A stretch of DNA of 64,000 bases from DASQEH01 sp038237745. Lineage in GTDB: Bacteria > Actinomycetota > Actinomycetes > Propionibacteriales > Nocardioidaceae. The stretch is from positions 78,112 through 142,111 of the forward strand of contig JBBRYJ010000008.1 in NCBI GenBank assembly GCA_038237745.1, in the 5' to 3' direction. Below, piece by piece: positions 44,797 through 53,698 of this stretch; within the stretch, counting starts at the first letter, position 1, and each line of letters starts with the position of its first letter. A program made the position numbers and the translations under genes. The notes under the pieces are model-generated. The model saw only the letters and a program-made list of their open reading frames with translations, was not told the DNA's origin and made no database searches.

Positions 44797-45186
44797 GTGC
44801 CCGTCTACCAGTACGCCTGTACCGCCTGCGACGAGCGGCTCGAAGTGCGCCAGAGCTTCACCGACGACGCCCTGACCACCTGTCCCGTGTGCGCAGGGCG
44901 GCTCCGCAAGGTCCTGAGCGCTGTAGGGGTCGTCTTCAAGGGGTCCGGCTTCTATCGCAACGACTCACGTACCACCTCCGCGCCGAGCGAGAGCGGTGCA
45001 AGCGGCGACACCGGTGGTGCCGAAGGCTCCGGTAGCACTGACGGCGGGGGTAAGGCGGCATCGGCCGACAAGAAGGACGGCGCGTCGAACGGTACGCCGA
45101 GCTCCGGGTCGGGCAAAGACGCCGGGCCGTCGACCCCTAGCACACCGGCGAAGTCGAAATCCACAACAGAGGTCGCTGCACACTGA
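44797..45186 (+). CDS. FmdB-family zinc-ribbon protein
   Basis: A 129-residue protein with an N-terminal zinc ribbon of the FmdB type (MPVYQYACTACDERLEV and TCPVCAGRLRKVLSAVGVVF) and the closing FKGSGFYRND. The C-terminal half is Gly/Ser/Lys-rich and disordered. GTG 44797 has GAGGAG just upstream. It is divergent from the penicillin acylase gene. The family is proposed to be regulatory; function is not certain. Confidence 0.92.
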   Translation: MPVYQYACTACDERLEVRQSFTDDALTTCPVCAGRLRKVLSAVGVVFKGSGFYRNDSRTTSAPSESGASGDTGGAEGSGSTDGGGKAASADKKDGASNGTPSSGSGKDAGPSTPSTPAKSKSTTEVAAH

Positions 45187-45223
45187 GCTGTGGACGACCT
45201 CCACGTTCTGGACCGGTCGTGTC

Positions 45224-45229
45224 TAGCCT
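45224..45229 (+). promoter_or_regulatory. Putative -10 box (TAGCCT) for the SAF-domain gene
   Basis: TAGCCT, 6 nt, then ATG 45236; leaderless arrangement. Confidence 0.45.
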
Positions 45230-45235
45230 CAGCAG

Positions 45236-45859
45236 ATGGCTGAGCTCAGCGCCCTACGCATTCGCCTTCGTCGCACCTACCTGCGTTACCGACGGGTTCT
45301 CACAGCCGGTCTGGCGGGCGTCGCCGTCGTCTCGCTGACCCAGGTCCTGGCCCCCGGCTCCCCACCCACGACGCCTGTGGTCGTTGCTGCGCGCGACCTC
45401 AGCGGTGGCCGCCTCATCGGTCCAGACGACGTTCACCTGGTGGAGATGGGTCCTGGCCTGGCGCCCGCGTACGCGGTCACCAGTGTCTCCCGGGTCGTGG
45501 GCCAGGTCGTCGCGGCACCGATGCGGGAAGGCGAGGCGCTCACCGACCGCCGGCTCCTGGGAGCCTCGCTCGTCGCCGGCTACCCGAGCGACACAGTCGC
45601 CGCACCCGTGCGGATCCAGGACTCGCAGGTGGTGTCACTGCTGCACGTCGGAGACCGGATCGACGTCTACTCGTCTAACGGGGACCAGGCCTCTCCCGCC
45701 GAACGAGTGGTGTCCGACGCACCGGTCATGACGCTGCCCGGCATCGATGCTGGTGGCCGAGAGGGTGCCCTGGTCGTGCTCGCAGTGACACAGACGGACG
45801 CCGCCAGGCTGGCTCAGGCAGGTGCGACCACGGCCCTGTCGGTGAGTATCCGGAGCTGA
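45236..45859 (+). CDS. SAF-domain protein (CpaB/RcpC-like)
   Basis: The 207-residue protein has a membrane helix near residues 22-40 (LTAGLAGVAVVSLTQVLAPG). A SAF domain follows (TPVVVAARDLSGGRLIGPDD, GQVVAAPMREGEALTDRRLL), then a short RcpC-type region (VVSLLHVGDRIDVYSSNG). Such proteins assist Flp/Tad pilus assembly or wall polymer export. No other pilus genes are near, so its role is open. Confidence 0.85.
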   Translation: MAELSALRIRLRRTYLRYRRVLTAGLAGVAVVSLTQVLAPGSPPTTPVVVAARDLSGGRLIGPDDVHLVEMGPGLAPAYAVTSVSRVVGQVVAAPMREGEALTDRRLLGASLVAGYPSDTVAAPVRIQDSQVVSLLHVGDRIDVYSSNGDQASPAERVVSDAPVMTLPGIDAGGREGALVVLAVTQTDAARLAQAGATTALSVSIRS

Positions 45860-45869
45860 CCGTCCCACC

Positions 45870-46121
45870 TCAGCCGTGGTGCGGAGGTACGTCCCGGCGC
45901 AGCTCGCGGTCGCGAAGCGGCTCCCGGCGGCTCGGTGACCGGTCCTCGCTGTCGGACTCGTCGCGCGTCGTGTCGGGAAGCACGTCTCCGAAGACCTCGT
46001 CGAGCGCGGCCTTCGACCTGCCCGACGCCGGACGTACAGACGCCGTCGGGTCACCGTCGGGCGCTTGCCCCAGGCTGTTTGCTGGGCCGGGGGTCACCTC
46101 AGGGCCAGACCGCTCAACCAC
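45870..46121 (-). CDS. Small conserved-looking charged protein (83 aa)
   Basis: A small acidic/basic protein with an ordered centre (RSKAALDEVFGDVLPDTTRD) and ending in a tail RRDVPPHHG. Similar tails of the form W-x-x-x-PPHHG occur on short actinobacterial proteins I remember without function. GTG 46121 overlaps the 3' end of the epimerase gene by 28 nt in the same direction, suggesting co-transcription. I cannot name a family. Confidence 0.55.
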   Translation of the reverse strand: MVERSGPEVTPGPANSLGQAPDGDPTASVRPASGRSKAALDEVFGDVLPDTTRDESDSEDRSPSRREPLRDRELRRDVPPHHG

Positions 46122-46996
46122 GACGGGTCGAAGACGTAGTGAATGGGCTTCCAGCCGGTCGCCACGTGGAGCTTGTCAGACGACACGCGGTGGGAGCGCG
46201 TCAGGAGCTCGAGCCTCTCTCCGGCAACCTTCACCACCAGCCTGGGCATGAAGCCGATGTCCGGGTGACCGACGAACTCTCCGAACGCGCGCGTCATCTC
46301 GTCACGTCGTACGGGCTCAGCGCCCACGTTGTAGACGCCGCCAGGGGCGGTGAGCACCGCTGCCACAGCTGAGCCGGCGTCCTCCGGATGCACGACATGG
46401 GCCCACCCGTGCGGGTCTCCGAGCCCGATGGCTCTCCCAGCCCTGGCCTGCATGACACGCCACCGGGTCATGCCGTCGTCACCGATCAGCTGGCCGAAGC
46501 GCAGGATGACCGGTGCATGCGACGCACTCTCGAAGGCCGCGGCGTTGGCCTCGGCGACGGCCGAGGGCTCGGCCGCGCGGGTCACCGACAGCGGGTTGTC
46601 CTCGGTGATCCAGTCATCTCCGGCATCGGCGTACAGGAAGGAGACACTCTCCTGCACGAGGCGTCGGACACCCGCATCCTTGGCTGCCCTGGCGACGGCG
46701 GCGGACCCTTCCGTTCGTAGCCGGTCGTTGACCTTCCAGGCGCCTCGGCGCATTCCGGCGCGGCCGACGGGGATGTGCGTGACGAGGTTGCAGACGGCGT
46801 CGAAACCGCGCATCGCCTCGCTCATCTGCTCGATGTCGAAGAGCGACGCCGTGCTGGCGTCGGCACCGAGAGCGCGGACCGTGGCCGCCTTGGCCGCTGT
46901 CCGGGCCAGTCCGGTGACCTGGTGTCCGTCGGCGAGCATCGAGGCGATGGCGGCACGCCCGAGCACACCCGTCGCGCCAGTGACGAAGACCCGCAC
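46094..46996 (-). CDS. NAD-dependent epimerase/dehydratase (extended SDR)
   Basis: A 300-residue Rossmann protein with the GxxGxxG loop VFVTGATGVLGRAAIASMLA and the SDR substrate region VQESVSFLYADAGDDWITED. YxxxK is not clearly present: the corresponding stretch is AVAEANAAAFESA, so catalysis may be atypical. GTG 46996 has GGAGG 8 nt upstream. The frame to 47200 is unsupported. A GATAAC direct repeat lies just upstream. Substrate unknown. Confidence 0.85.
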   Translation of the reverse strand: MRVFVTGATGVLGRAAIASMLADGHQVTGLARTAAKAATVRALGADASTASLFDIEQMSEAMRGFDAVCNLVTHIPVGRAGMRRGAWKVNDRLRTEGSAAVARAAKDAGVRRLVQESVSFLYADAGDDWITEDNPLSVTRAAEPSAVAEANAAAFESASHAPVILRFGQLIGDDGMTRWRVMQARAGRAIGLGDPHGWAHVVHPEDAGSAVAAVLTAPGGVYNVGAEPVRRDEMTRAFGEFVGHPDIGFMPRLVVKVAGERLELLTRSHRVSSDKLHVATGWKPIHYVFDPSWLSGLALR

Positions 46997-47019
46997 GGCA
47001 ACACCTCCACGTCCGCCTA

Positions 47020-47036
47020 GATAACGAGACGATAAC
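47020..47036. repeat. GATAAC direct repeat upstream of the epimerase gene
   Basis: GATAAC appears twice with an 11-bp period, about one helical turn, 24 nt upstream of the epimerase start. It may be a regulator site or chance. Confidence 0.35.
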
Positions 47037-47193
47037 AGACGGATATCACAGAATGAGACGACTCGGAGGCGAAAGACTCGAGGCGGTAGGGCTGGCCTGG
47101 TTCGCAGTCCGGGCCTGACGGGCGAAGTCTCGTGTGCCACTGAGGTGGCCGCCCGACGTCGACACCTACGCATCGATCCAGCAGACTTCCGGC

Positions 47194-48819
47194 ATGGCAC
47201 ACGAGCGCGCGGGCCAACCTGCGCAACCCCAGGACCTGATCGACGTCGATGAGGTCATCAGCGCTTACTACAACATCGTGCCGGATCCCTCCGACCCCGA
47301 CCAGCGCGTGGTTTTCGGTACGTCGGGGCACCGGGGCACGAGTCTCGACGGTGCCTTCAACGAGGCGCACATCGCCGCGATGACGCAGGCAATCTGCGAC
47401 TACCGCACGGCACAGGGATACACCGGACCGCTGTTCGTCGGGAAGGACCCGCATGCCTTGTCCGGACCGGCATGGGAGACCGCGGTCGGAGTGCTCGTGG
47501 CCAACGGTGTCGACGTTCGGGTCGACTCCGCAGACGGGTTCACACCGACACCCGCCGTCTCCCTAGCGATCCTGGCGGCAAACGAAGACGGGGGCACCGC
47601 AGACGGCATCGTCGTCACGCCGTCGCACAACCCGCCCCGCGACGGCGGCTTCAAGTACAACCCTCCTCATGGCGGTCCGGCCGGCACCGACGCCACCACC
47701 GCCATCGCGGACCGGGCCAACGAGCTGCTCGAGGCGAAGCTCTCGGGGGTCTCCCGCGTGGAACTCGAGCAGGCAACAGCCGCCGTGACTGCCTACGACT
47801 TCATGGCGGCCTACGTCGAGGACCTTGCTGCAGTTGTCGACCTCGAGGCCATCCGGTCGGCCGGTATCCGGATCGGGGCGGACCCCCTCGGGGGGGCCAG
47901 CGTCGACTACTGGGGGGCGATAGGCAACCGGTACGAACTCGACCTGACAGTGGTGAACCCCGACGTCGACCCGACCTGGCGCTTCATGACCCTCGACACC
48001 GACGGCAAGATCCGGATGGACTGCTCCTCGCCGAACGCGATGGCCTCCCTGATCGCCGCCCGTGACCGCTTCGACATCTCCACAGGCAACGACGCCGACA
48101 GTGACCGGCATGGCATCGTCACACCCGACGGGGGGCTGCTGAACCCCAACCACTTCCTGGCGGTCGCCATCGCGTACCTGTTCGCGCATCGCCCGCAGTG
48201 GCCCGAGGGGGCTGCCGTGGGCAAGACCTTGGTCAGCTCGTCCATGATCGACAAGGTGGCGGTCGACCTCGGTCGGCGGCTGCTCGAGGTCCCGGTCGGC
48301 TTCAAGTGGTTCGTACCCGGGCTGCTCGACGGCACGGTCGGATTCGGGGGCGAGGAGTCCGCCGGTGCCTCGTTCTTACGTGTCGACGGATCGACCTGGA
48401 CGACCGACAAGGACGGCATCGTGCTCGCCCTGCTCGCGAGCGAGATCCTGGCGGTGACCGGCAAGACTCCGAGCCAGCATTACGCCGAGCTCGTAGAGCG
48501 CCACGGTGACCCGGCCTACGCCCGGATCGACGCCCCCGCGAGCCGCGAGCAGAAGGCCCGGCTCGGCAGGCTCTCACCTAGCGACATGACGGCCGAGAGC
48601 GTGGCCGGCGAGCAGGTCACGGCCACGCTCACCTCGGCACCCGGCAACGGTGCGGCGCTCGGCGGGATCAAGGTGACCACCGACTCCGCCTGGTTCGCAG
48701 CCCGGCCGAGCGGCACGGAGGACGTCTACAAGATCTACGCCGAGTCGTTCAAAGGCCCCGAGCATCTGGCCGAGGTACAGGCCGAGGCGAAGCTCGTCGT
48801 CGACGCGGCGCTCGGCTGA
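47194..48819 (+). CDS. pgm: Phosphoglucomutase (alpha-D-glucose-specific)
   Basis: Interconverts glucose-1-phosphate and glucose-6-phosphate. The 541-residue protein has the entry motif VFGTSGHRGTSLDGAFNEAH and the phosphoserine loop GIVVTPSHNPPRDGGFKYNP. The metal loop is STGNDADSDRHGIV, the sugar loop GFGGEESAGASFLR and the phosphate-binding loop RPSGTEDVYKIYAES. ATG 47194 starts MAHERAGQPAQPQDLIDVDE, as in homologs; the frame to 47134 is not needed. Works with the UGPase and 4-alpha-glucanotransferase of this window in glucan metabolism. Confidence 0.96.
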   Translation: MAHERAGQPAQPQDLIDVDEVISAYYNIVPDPSDPDQRVVFGTSGHRGTSLDGAFNEAHIAAMTQAICDYRTAQGYTGPLFVGKDPHALSGPAWETAVGVLVANGVDVRVDSADGFTPTPAVSLAILAANEDGGTADGIVVTPSHNPPRDGGFKYNPPHGGPAGTDATTAIADRANELLEAKLSGVSRVELEQATAAVTAYDFMAAYVEDLAAVVDLEAIRSAGIRIGADPLGGASVDYWGAIGNRYELDLTVVNPDVDPTWRFMTLDTDGKIRMDCSSPNAMASLIAARDRFDISTGNDADSDRHGIVTPDGGLLNPNHFLAVAIAYLFAHRPQWPEGAAVGKTLVSSSMIDKVAVDLGRRLLEVPVGFKWFVPGLLDGTVGFGGEESAGASFLRVDGSTWTTDKDGIVLALLASEILAVTGKTPSQHYAELVERHGDPAYARIDAPASREQKARLGRLSPSDMTAESVAGEQVTATLTSAPGNGAALGGIKVTTDSAWFAARPSGTEDVYKIYAESFKGPEHLAEVQAEAKLVVDAALG

Positions 48820-48857
48820 GAGTCCGTCCTCGACTCTGCCCAGCAACAGCCCACCAC

Positions 48858-50210
48858 TCACCCGACGGGCTCGACCTCCTTCACGTCGGCATAGCCCAAG
48901 GCCGACAGCGGCTCCCGGATGGTCGCGGCGTCACCTACGACGACGATGCCCAGCCGATCGGGTCGGACGATGTCGACGTAGGCCTGGTTCGCCGACGAGG
49001 TGGACACCGCGCGAAGGGCGGCCAGGTTGGTGTCGACGTGGTCGAGGGGAAGCCCTTGTGACAGAAGTACCTCGACTCGAGCCACGACAGCTTCGGATCG
49101 CTCGAAGCCGACCGCCGCCGAGCTGGTGGAGGCGCGGACGCCGGTCTGCACCTCGTCGTCGGTGAGGGTTCGGCGGGCGTCCTCGAGGATCGACACGATG
49201 TCGGCAACCGACTCCGCGGTCGCGTCAGTGCGGACGTCTGTGGACACCGTGACCAGTCCCGTCCCCCTGCCCGTGTCCAAGGCCGAGTTCGCGCCGTACG
49301 TCACGCCCTTCTCCTCACGCAGAACGGTGTTGACACGCGACGAGAAGTTACCGCCGACCGCGAAGTTCGCGACGAACAGCGACGGCCAGCGCGGATCGGA
49401 GCGCATGATCCCCGTCCCACCGATCCGGATCGTCGACTGGGGAGCGTCTGGCCAGTCGACGAGGAGCAACTGCGCAGCGTCGCCGACCGTCGGACGCTCG
49501 TCATTCCCAGCGGGTACATCCGCCTGCGTCCAGCCGGCGAAGCTGTCGCGGACAGCTGTCAGCAGGTCGAGGCCGGCGAAGTCACCGGCCACCACCAAGG
49601 TCGTGTTCGCCGGGTGCAGGTTCGTCGAGGCATAGGCGACGACATCGTCCCGCTCGACCTGCTGCACCGTCTCGGTGGTTCCACCGACCGGGCGGGCCGC
49701 CCGAGCAGTCCCGAAAAGGGCAGCGTTGAGCTGTTCGGACGCGACATGCTGCGGATAGGCGAGCGCCTGTTGGATCTCCTCGGTCCTGAGCCGCTTCTCC
49801 TGCGCGAACTCGTCGGCAGCGAACGTCGGACACCTGACGGCGTCCGCCATCAAGCCCATCGCGGCTGAAAGCGTCGTCGTCGGAGCCGCGAGCCGCACCG
49901 CGAACCCGTCCGGGAAGGCGGAGGCGTCGAGGTCGGCACCGCAGAGCGCCACTGCGTCCGCGAACTCCTCCGCGGTCCTGTCGGCAGCACCCCGGGTGAG
50001 GCAGCGTCCGGTCAGCCCGGCGACCCCCTCGTGGGACCGTGGCTCAGCCGTCAACCGGACGTCGAAGAGGAGCGACGCCGCGACGACGTACTGACCGGGG
50101 CAGTCGTAGGCGAGCACCCGCAGCCCGTTGTCGAGCCAGCTCTCGGTGACGGCAGGGAAGCGCCAGTCGGCGGCCGCCGCGACAGGGGGCGCCGTCGTAC
50201 GAACGCTCAC
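48858..50210 (-). CDS. M16 peptidase-like subunit, lacking the zinc motif
   Basis: A 450-residue M16 fold protein with the C-terminal inverzincin half well preserved (VANFAVGGNFSSRVNTVLRE and EEKGVTYGANSALDTGRG). At the place of HxxEH it reads SHEGVAGLTGRCLTRGA, so it cannot bind zinc in the standard way. This matches the non-catalytic partner of heterodimeric M16 proteases. The GTG start overlaps the stop of the catalytic subunit gene (GTGA), enforcing equal synthesis. Confidence 0.93.
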   Translation of the reverse strand: MSVRTTAPPVAAAADWRFPAVTESWLDNGLRVLAYDCPGQYVVAASLLFDVRLTAEPRSHEGVAGLTGRCLTRGAADRTAEEFADAVALCGADLDASAFPDGFAVRLAAPTTTLSAAMGLMADAVRCPTFAADEFAQEKRLRTEEIQQALAYPQHVASEQLNAALFGTARAARPVGGTTETVQQVERDDVVAYASTNLHPANTTLVVAGDFAGLDLLTAVRDSFAGWTQADVPAGNDERPTVGDAAQLLLVDWPDAPQSTIRIGGTGIMRSDPRWPSLFVANFAVGGNFSSRVNTVLREEKGVTYGANSALDTGRGTGLVTVSTDVRTDATAESVADIVSILEDARRTLTDDEVQTGVRASTSSAAVGFERSEAVVARVEVLLSQGLPLDHVDTNLAALRAVSTSSANQAYVDIVRPDRLGIVVVGDAATIREPLSALGYADVKEVEPVG

Positions 50211-51502
50211 GCGGCCCCCTCGACACCGGAGGGCGACACCCAAGCCTGGGCGTCCAGCAGCGGCAACAGCCACGTGCGCGCTGCCTGCTGCACCTCTGTG
50301 GCCGAGATCGAGCGGAGCAGACCGAGCCGCAAGTTGAGTACCTCCGGGTCGTCGTACAGAAGCGCACACCCGGAGATCGCATCGGCTCGACCCGATGCCG
50401 TGCCCATCTCGTCGAGCCAGTCGCGCTCCGCCTGGGCTCGCGCCATCGCCAGCTCTGACTCGAGTGGCCCTTCGTCAGCGAAGGTCCGGAGCACGTCGCC
50501 GACGGCATCGACGACCTCGTCCAGATCCTGCTCAGGCACTGCCCGCACCGACACGATGCCGAGAGAGTTGCCAGCGATCAGTGGGTTGACGCCCATGCCC
50601 GCCGCCAGTGCCGTCTCGTCACGCCTGACCAGCCGCCGGTGTAGCAGGCTCGTCTCGCCCTCGCCGAGAATGCTGGACGCCAGCTCCACCGCGGCCAGCT
50701 CGCGGGACGCGCCCTCGTCGGCGGGTAGCCGGGCTGCGAACCAGACCGCCGGCGAGGGGACGTCCTCCTCGATGTCGAGGCGGGCGGGGCTGCTCAAGGC
50801 AGCCAGGGGGACCGTGACGCCCCGCTCGGGTGCGTCGCCCGGCGGCACATGACCCACAAAGGTCTCCACCCGGCTGAACGCGTCCTCCGGAGTGACATCG
50901 CCCACGATCGTGAGGACGGCGTTGTTGGGCATGTAGTACGTCGCGTGGAAGGCGCTGACCTCGTCGAGGGTGGCCTCGGCGAGGTGCTGCATGTTTCCGA
51001 TCGGGAGATGTCCGTAGGGATGGTCGGACTCGAAGAGGAGCGGAAGGACCTTCTCGAAGACCGTGCCGTAGGGCACGTTGTCCATCCGCTGGCTCCGCTC
51101 CTGCGCAACGACGTCGACCTGGTTGGTGAAGTTCTGCTGCGTCAGGGCGTCGTCGAGGAACGCCATCCGGTCCGCCTCGAGCCACAGTGCCAGGTCGAGG
51201 ATGCCCGTCGGACCCGACTCGAAGTAGTTGGTCCGGTCGAACGACGTGGTCGCGTTGAGGGACGCGCCGTGGCCTTGGAGAAGGGCGAAGTGGTCGCCCG
51301 CCTTGACGTGGCGCGAGCCCTGAAACATCAGATGCTCGAAGAGGTGGGCGAACCCCTGACGGTGCGGCTCCTCGTGCCGCGACCCGACGTCGTACCAGAG
51401 GTTCACCGCGACGACGCCCAGTCCGGGGTTGGGGCTGACGACGACGCGAAGCCCGTTGTCCATTGTCCTGCGCGTCATCGGGTATCTGACTGCGTCGTCC
51501 AC
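50207..51502 (-). CDS. M16 zinc metallopeptidase, catalytic subunit
   Basis: A 431-residue inverzincin with the zinc/catalytic motif HRQGFAHLFEHLMFQGS (HLFEH) near residue 50. The downstream third ligand Glu lies in the usual region about 75 residues later. Later are LPADEGASRELAAVELASSI and a domain resembling the second half. GTG 51502 has a TAGGTT box 6 nt upstream. The partner gene follows with a 4-nt overlap. Substrates are typically small unfolded peptides. Confidence 0.95.
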   Translation of the reverse strand: MDDAVRYPMTRRTMDNGLRVVVSPNPGLGVVAVNLWYDVGSRHEEPHRQGFAHLFEHLMFQGSRHVKAGDHFALLQGHGASLNATTSFDRTNYFESGPTGILDLALWLEADRMAFLDDALTQQNFTNQVDVVAQERSQRMDNVPYGTVFEKVLPLLFESDHPYGHLPIGNMQHLAEATLDEVSAFHATYYMPNNAVLTIVGDVTPEDAFSRVETFVGHVPPGDAPERGVTVPLAALSSPARLDIEEDVPSPAVWFAARLPADEGASRELAAVELASSILGEGETSLLHRRLVRRDETALAAGMGVNPLIAGNSLGIVSVRAVPEQDLDEVVDAVGDVLRTFADEGPLESELAMARAQAERDWLDEMGTASGRADAISGCALLYDDPEVLNLRLGLLRSISATEVQQAARTWLLPLLDAQAWVSPSGVEGAA

Positions 51503-51508
51503 TCGACG

Positions 51509-51514
51509 AACCTA
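51509..51514 (-). promoter_or_regulatory. Putative -10 box (TAGGTT) for leaderless M16 mRNA
   Basis: TAGGTT, 6 nt, then the GTG at 51502 on the minus strand. Confidence 0.5.
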
Positions 51515-51589
51515 CAGGGCCGTTCGTCGCCGACCAGCGACGTTCGGTCAGACTCCGAGTAGATGACTCCTTGCAATTGACTTGATACT

Positions 51590-51595
51590 TAACGT
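51590..51595 (+). promoter_or_regulatory. Putative -10 box (TAACGT) for leaderless transglycosylase mRNA
   Basis: TAACGT, 6 nt, then ATG 51602. The flanking AT-rich stretch (TTGACTTGATAC) is unusual for this genome. Confidence 0.5.
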
Positions 51596-51601
51596 GACAC
51601 C

Positions 51602-53074
51602 ATGGAGATATCCGTGCCCTCACGCTCGTGGCGACGTCGCCTCTGCCTCGCCCTTGCGGTAACGGTGACGTTGTCGTTCGGAGTGGCCGACGCTGTCACC
51701 ACGGGCCAGTCCAGCCCTTCCGACGCAGGTGCCGACGCCGGTGCCTCAACGGCGGGCGCATCGCGTGAGGCGGCTGCCACGGCGACCGCTCGGTCGCTGA
51801 GCCGGGTGTCTCTTTTGAGCTCGCTCCTCGACGACACAACCACCCCTACCGCCGTCATCGACCAGACGCGCCGCCAGCGCATCGTGGCCGTCAGCTCGAC
51901 CACACACTTCGACATTCCCCGTGCCGCAGTGGACGCTTACCACAACGCGGCGGGAGCCCTTGCTTCGAGTGACCCGTCCTGTCACCTCAGCTGGGGTGTC
52001 CTTGCGGCCATCGGGCAGGTCGAGTCCGACCAGGGACGCTACGGCGGCGCCGAGGTGCTGCCAAATGGCACGACCTACCCGGCGATCCTGGGACTGCGGC
52101 TCGACGGCCGGGGGGCTGTCGCGAGCATCCCCGACACCGACCACGGACGCCTCGACGGTGACCCGGTGTGGGACCGAGCGGTCGGACCGATGCAGTTCAT
52201 CCCGAGCACCTGGGCGGTCATCGGAGCCGACGGCGACGGAAACGGACGACGGGACCCCAACGACTTCGACGATGCCGCTCTCGCCACCGCACGCTACCTT
52301 TGCGCGGGTGGGGCCGACATGCAGCTGCTGGCGCAGGCTCGAGATGCCGTGTTCCGGTACAACAACTCCGGCGACTACGTGGACCTGGTGCTGTCCATCG
52401 CCCAGACGTACGACAGCGGGGTCGTCGACGTCGTGTCCAACGCCACCCCTCCCTCGTCGTCGCAACGACGCTCCGATGCTCTCCAGGCCGAGCAGGAGCG
52501 CCAGCGTGCAGCCGAACACCGGGCACAAAGACGGCAGAGCCACCGCCTCGCGACCGCGCCCGGCCACCAGCAGACGGATGCTGGGCGGGGACACCGCTCC
52601 GCCGACAGTTCTTCGCGTCACCCGGCGCCTCAAACCGTCACCGCGACGCCCAAGCCCGCACCGAACCACGACCCGAAGCCCACCCCCAAACCGAAGCCGA
52701 AGCCCACCCCCAAACCGAAGCCGAAGCCGGACCCCACCCCCAAGCCGAAGCCGACCCCGAAGCCCGTGCCAATCCCAGACCCGAAGCCCACCCCAGACCC
52801 GAAGCCCACACCCGACCCGCCGCCAGAGCCGGTAATCACCCTGATCACAGGCACGCTCTTGCAGTGCGGACCTCATTCGTGGTGTGTGGCCGACACGTCG
52901 CTGAACCTCGCAGGCGCCGACCTCACGGCTCCTCAAGCCGACTACGACGGGGACGGTCAAGCCGAGCCGCTCCGCGACGAGCTCACCGGTCTCGTTGGCC
53001 AGCAGGTCACCGCCGGTGTAGACGACACGGGGCATCTCGTGAGTCTCGAGAGCCTGCCCTTTCCCGCGGCCTGA
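51602..53074 (+). CDS. Secreted lytic transglycosylase with Pro/Lys-rich stalk
   Basis: The 490-residue exported protein starts with a signal peptide (RRLCLALAVTVTLSFGVADA). The catalytic lysozyme-like domain is about residues 105-270: WGVLAAIGQVESDQGRYGG with the catalytic Glu, GPMQFIPSTWAVIGADGDGN, and ATARYLCAGGADM. A basic stretch follows, then a Pro/Lys/Thr/Asp repeat region (about 345-420) that may span or bind the cell wall. A small terminal domain of about 70 residues contains one Cys pair (CGPHSWC). It resembles SLT-type muralytic enzymes, with a stalk unlike the usual family layout. Confidence 0.88.
   Translation: MEISVPSRSWRRRLCLALAVTVTLSFGVADAVTTGQSSPSDAGADAGASTAGASREAAATATARSLSRVSLLSSLLDDTTTPTAVIDQTRRQRIVAVSSTTHFDIPRAAVDAYHNAAGALASSDPSCHLSWGVLAAIGQVESDQGRYGGAEVLPNGTTYPAILGLRLDGRGAVASIPDTDHGRLDGDPVWDRAVGPMQFIPSTWAVIGADGDGNGRRDPNDFDDAALATARYLCAGGADMQLLAQARDAVFRYNNSGDYVDLVLSIAQTYDSGVVDVVSNATPPSSSQRRSDALQAEQERQRAAEHRAQRRQSHRLATAPGHQQTDAGRGHRSADSSSRHPAPQTVTATPKPAPNHDPKPTPKPKPKPTPKPKPKPDPTPKPKPTPKPVPIPDPKPTPDPKPTPDPPPEPVITLITGTLLQCGPHSWCVADTSLNLAGADLTAPQADYDGDGQAEPLRDELTGLVGQQVTAGVDDTGHLVSLESLPFPAA
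52665..52820 (+). repeat. Pro/Lys-coding tandem repeat
   Basis: Imperfect tandem units about 24 bp long (encoding PTPKPKPK), then units giving PKPTPDPK, inside the transglycosylase gene. Such repeats vary in length between strains through slippage. Confidence 0.8.
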
Positions 53075-53121
53075 CTTGCGGGCCAGGCACCTCCACTCAA
53101 GCACCTCTTCGCTGCCATGAT

Positions 53122-53149
53122 GTAACAGCCCTTATGTAAGTGCTGTTAC
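53122..53149. promoter_or_regulatory. Operator dyad of the MarR-MFS operon
   Basis: GTAACAGC and GCTGTTAC are perfect 8-bp arms spaced by 12 nt. A TACTAT -10 box (53147-53152) overlaps the right arm and is 6 nt before GTG 53159. The MarR-type product probably binds here and represses its own leaderless operon. Confidence 0.75.
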
Positions 53150-53158
53150 TATGAAGGC

Positions 53159-53698
53159 GTGTCAATGAACAAGCCTCGCCGCCAACAGGACAACGCCTCC
53201 GAGCCCGGTGGCCTGGATCCGACCCAAGCGAGTCTTTGGCGACCGTTGCGTGTCCTCCTGGATGGGATGGACGACGACATCGCTCGGCTCTACCAGGATC
53301 GAGGAATGGCCGGAATCCGGCCACGGTTCGCGATGCCGTTGATCCGGCTCGGCCGGCATGGCTCGATGGCGATACGGGAGCTCGCCGATGCCCTCGAGGT
53401 GACTCATTCGGCGATGAGCCAGACGGTGAGCGCGCTGCGACGAGAGGGACTTGTGCGTAGCTCTCCTGGTACCGACGCACGGACCCGGAAGGTTGCTCTG
53501 ACCCGTCGGGCCAGGGAGGTGATCCCGTTTCTGGAGGCAGAGTGGCGGGCGACCGAACAGGCGGTGGCAGAGCTGGAGGCCGAGATCCCTTACCCGCTCA
53601 GCCAAGTGGTCAGTGACCTGAGCGAGGCGTTGGCCGGGCGTTCTTTCCACGACCGGGTCGCGCAGATTCTCGCCATAGCGCCGGATCCCTCCCCGTGA
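53159..53698 (+). CDS. MarR-family transcriptional regulator
   Basis: A 179-residue winged-helix protein. The HTH is MAIRELADALEVTHSAMSQT with the wing SSPGTDARTRKVALT. GTG 53159 or ATG 53165 is the start. A dyad and TACTAT box sit immediately upstream, and the stop overlaps the MFS gene (GTGA), so it most likely regulates the exporter in response to its substrate. Confidence 0.9.
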   Translation: MSMNKPRRQQDNASEPGGLDPTQASLWRPLRVLLDGMDDDIARLYQDRGMAGIRPRFAMPLIRLGRHGSMAIRELADALEVTHSAMSQTVSALRREGLVRSSPGTDARTRKVALTRRAREVIPFLEAEWRATEQAVAELEAEIPYPLSQVVSDLSEALAGRSFHDRVAQILAIAPDPSP

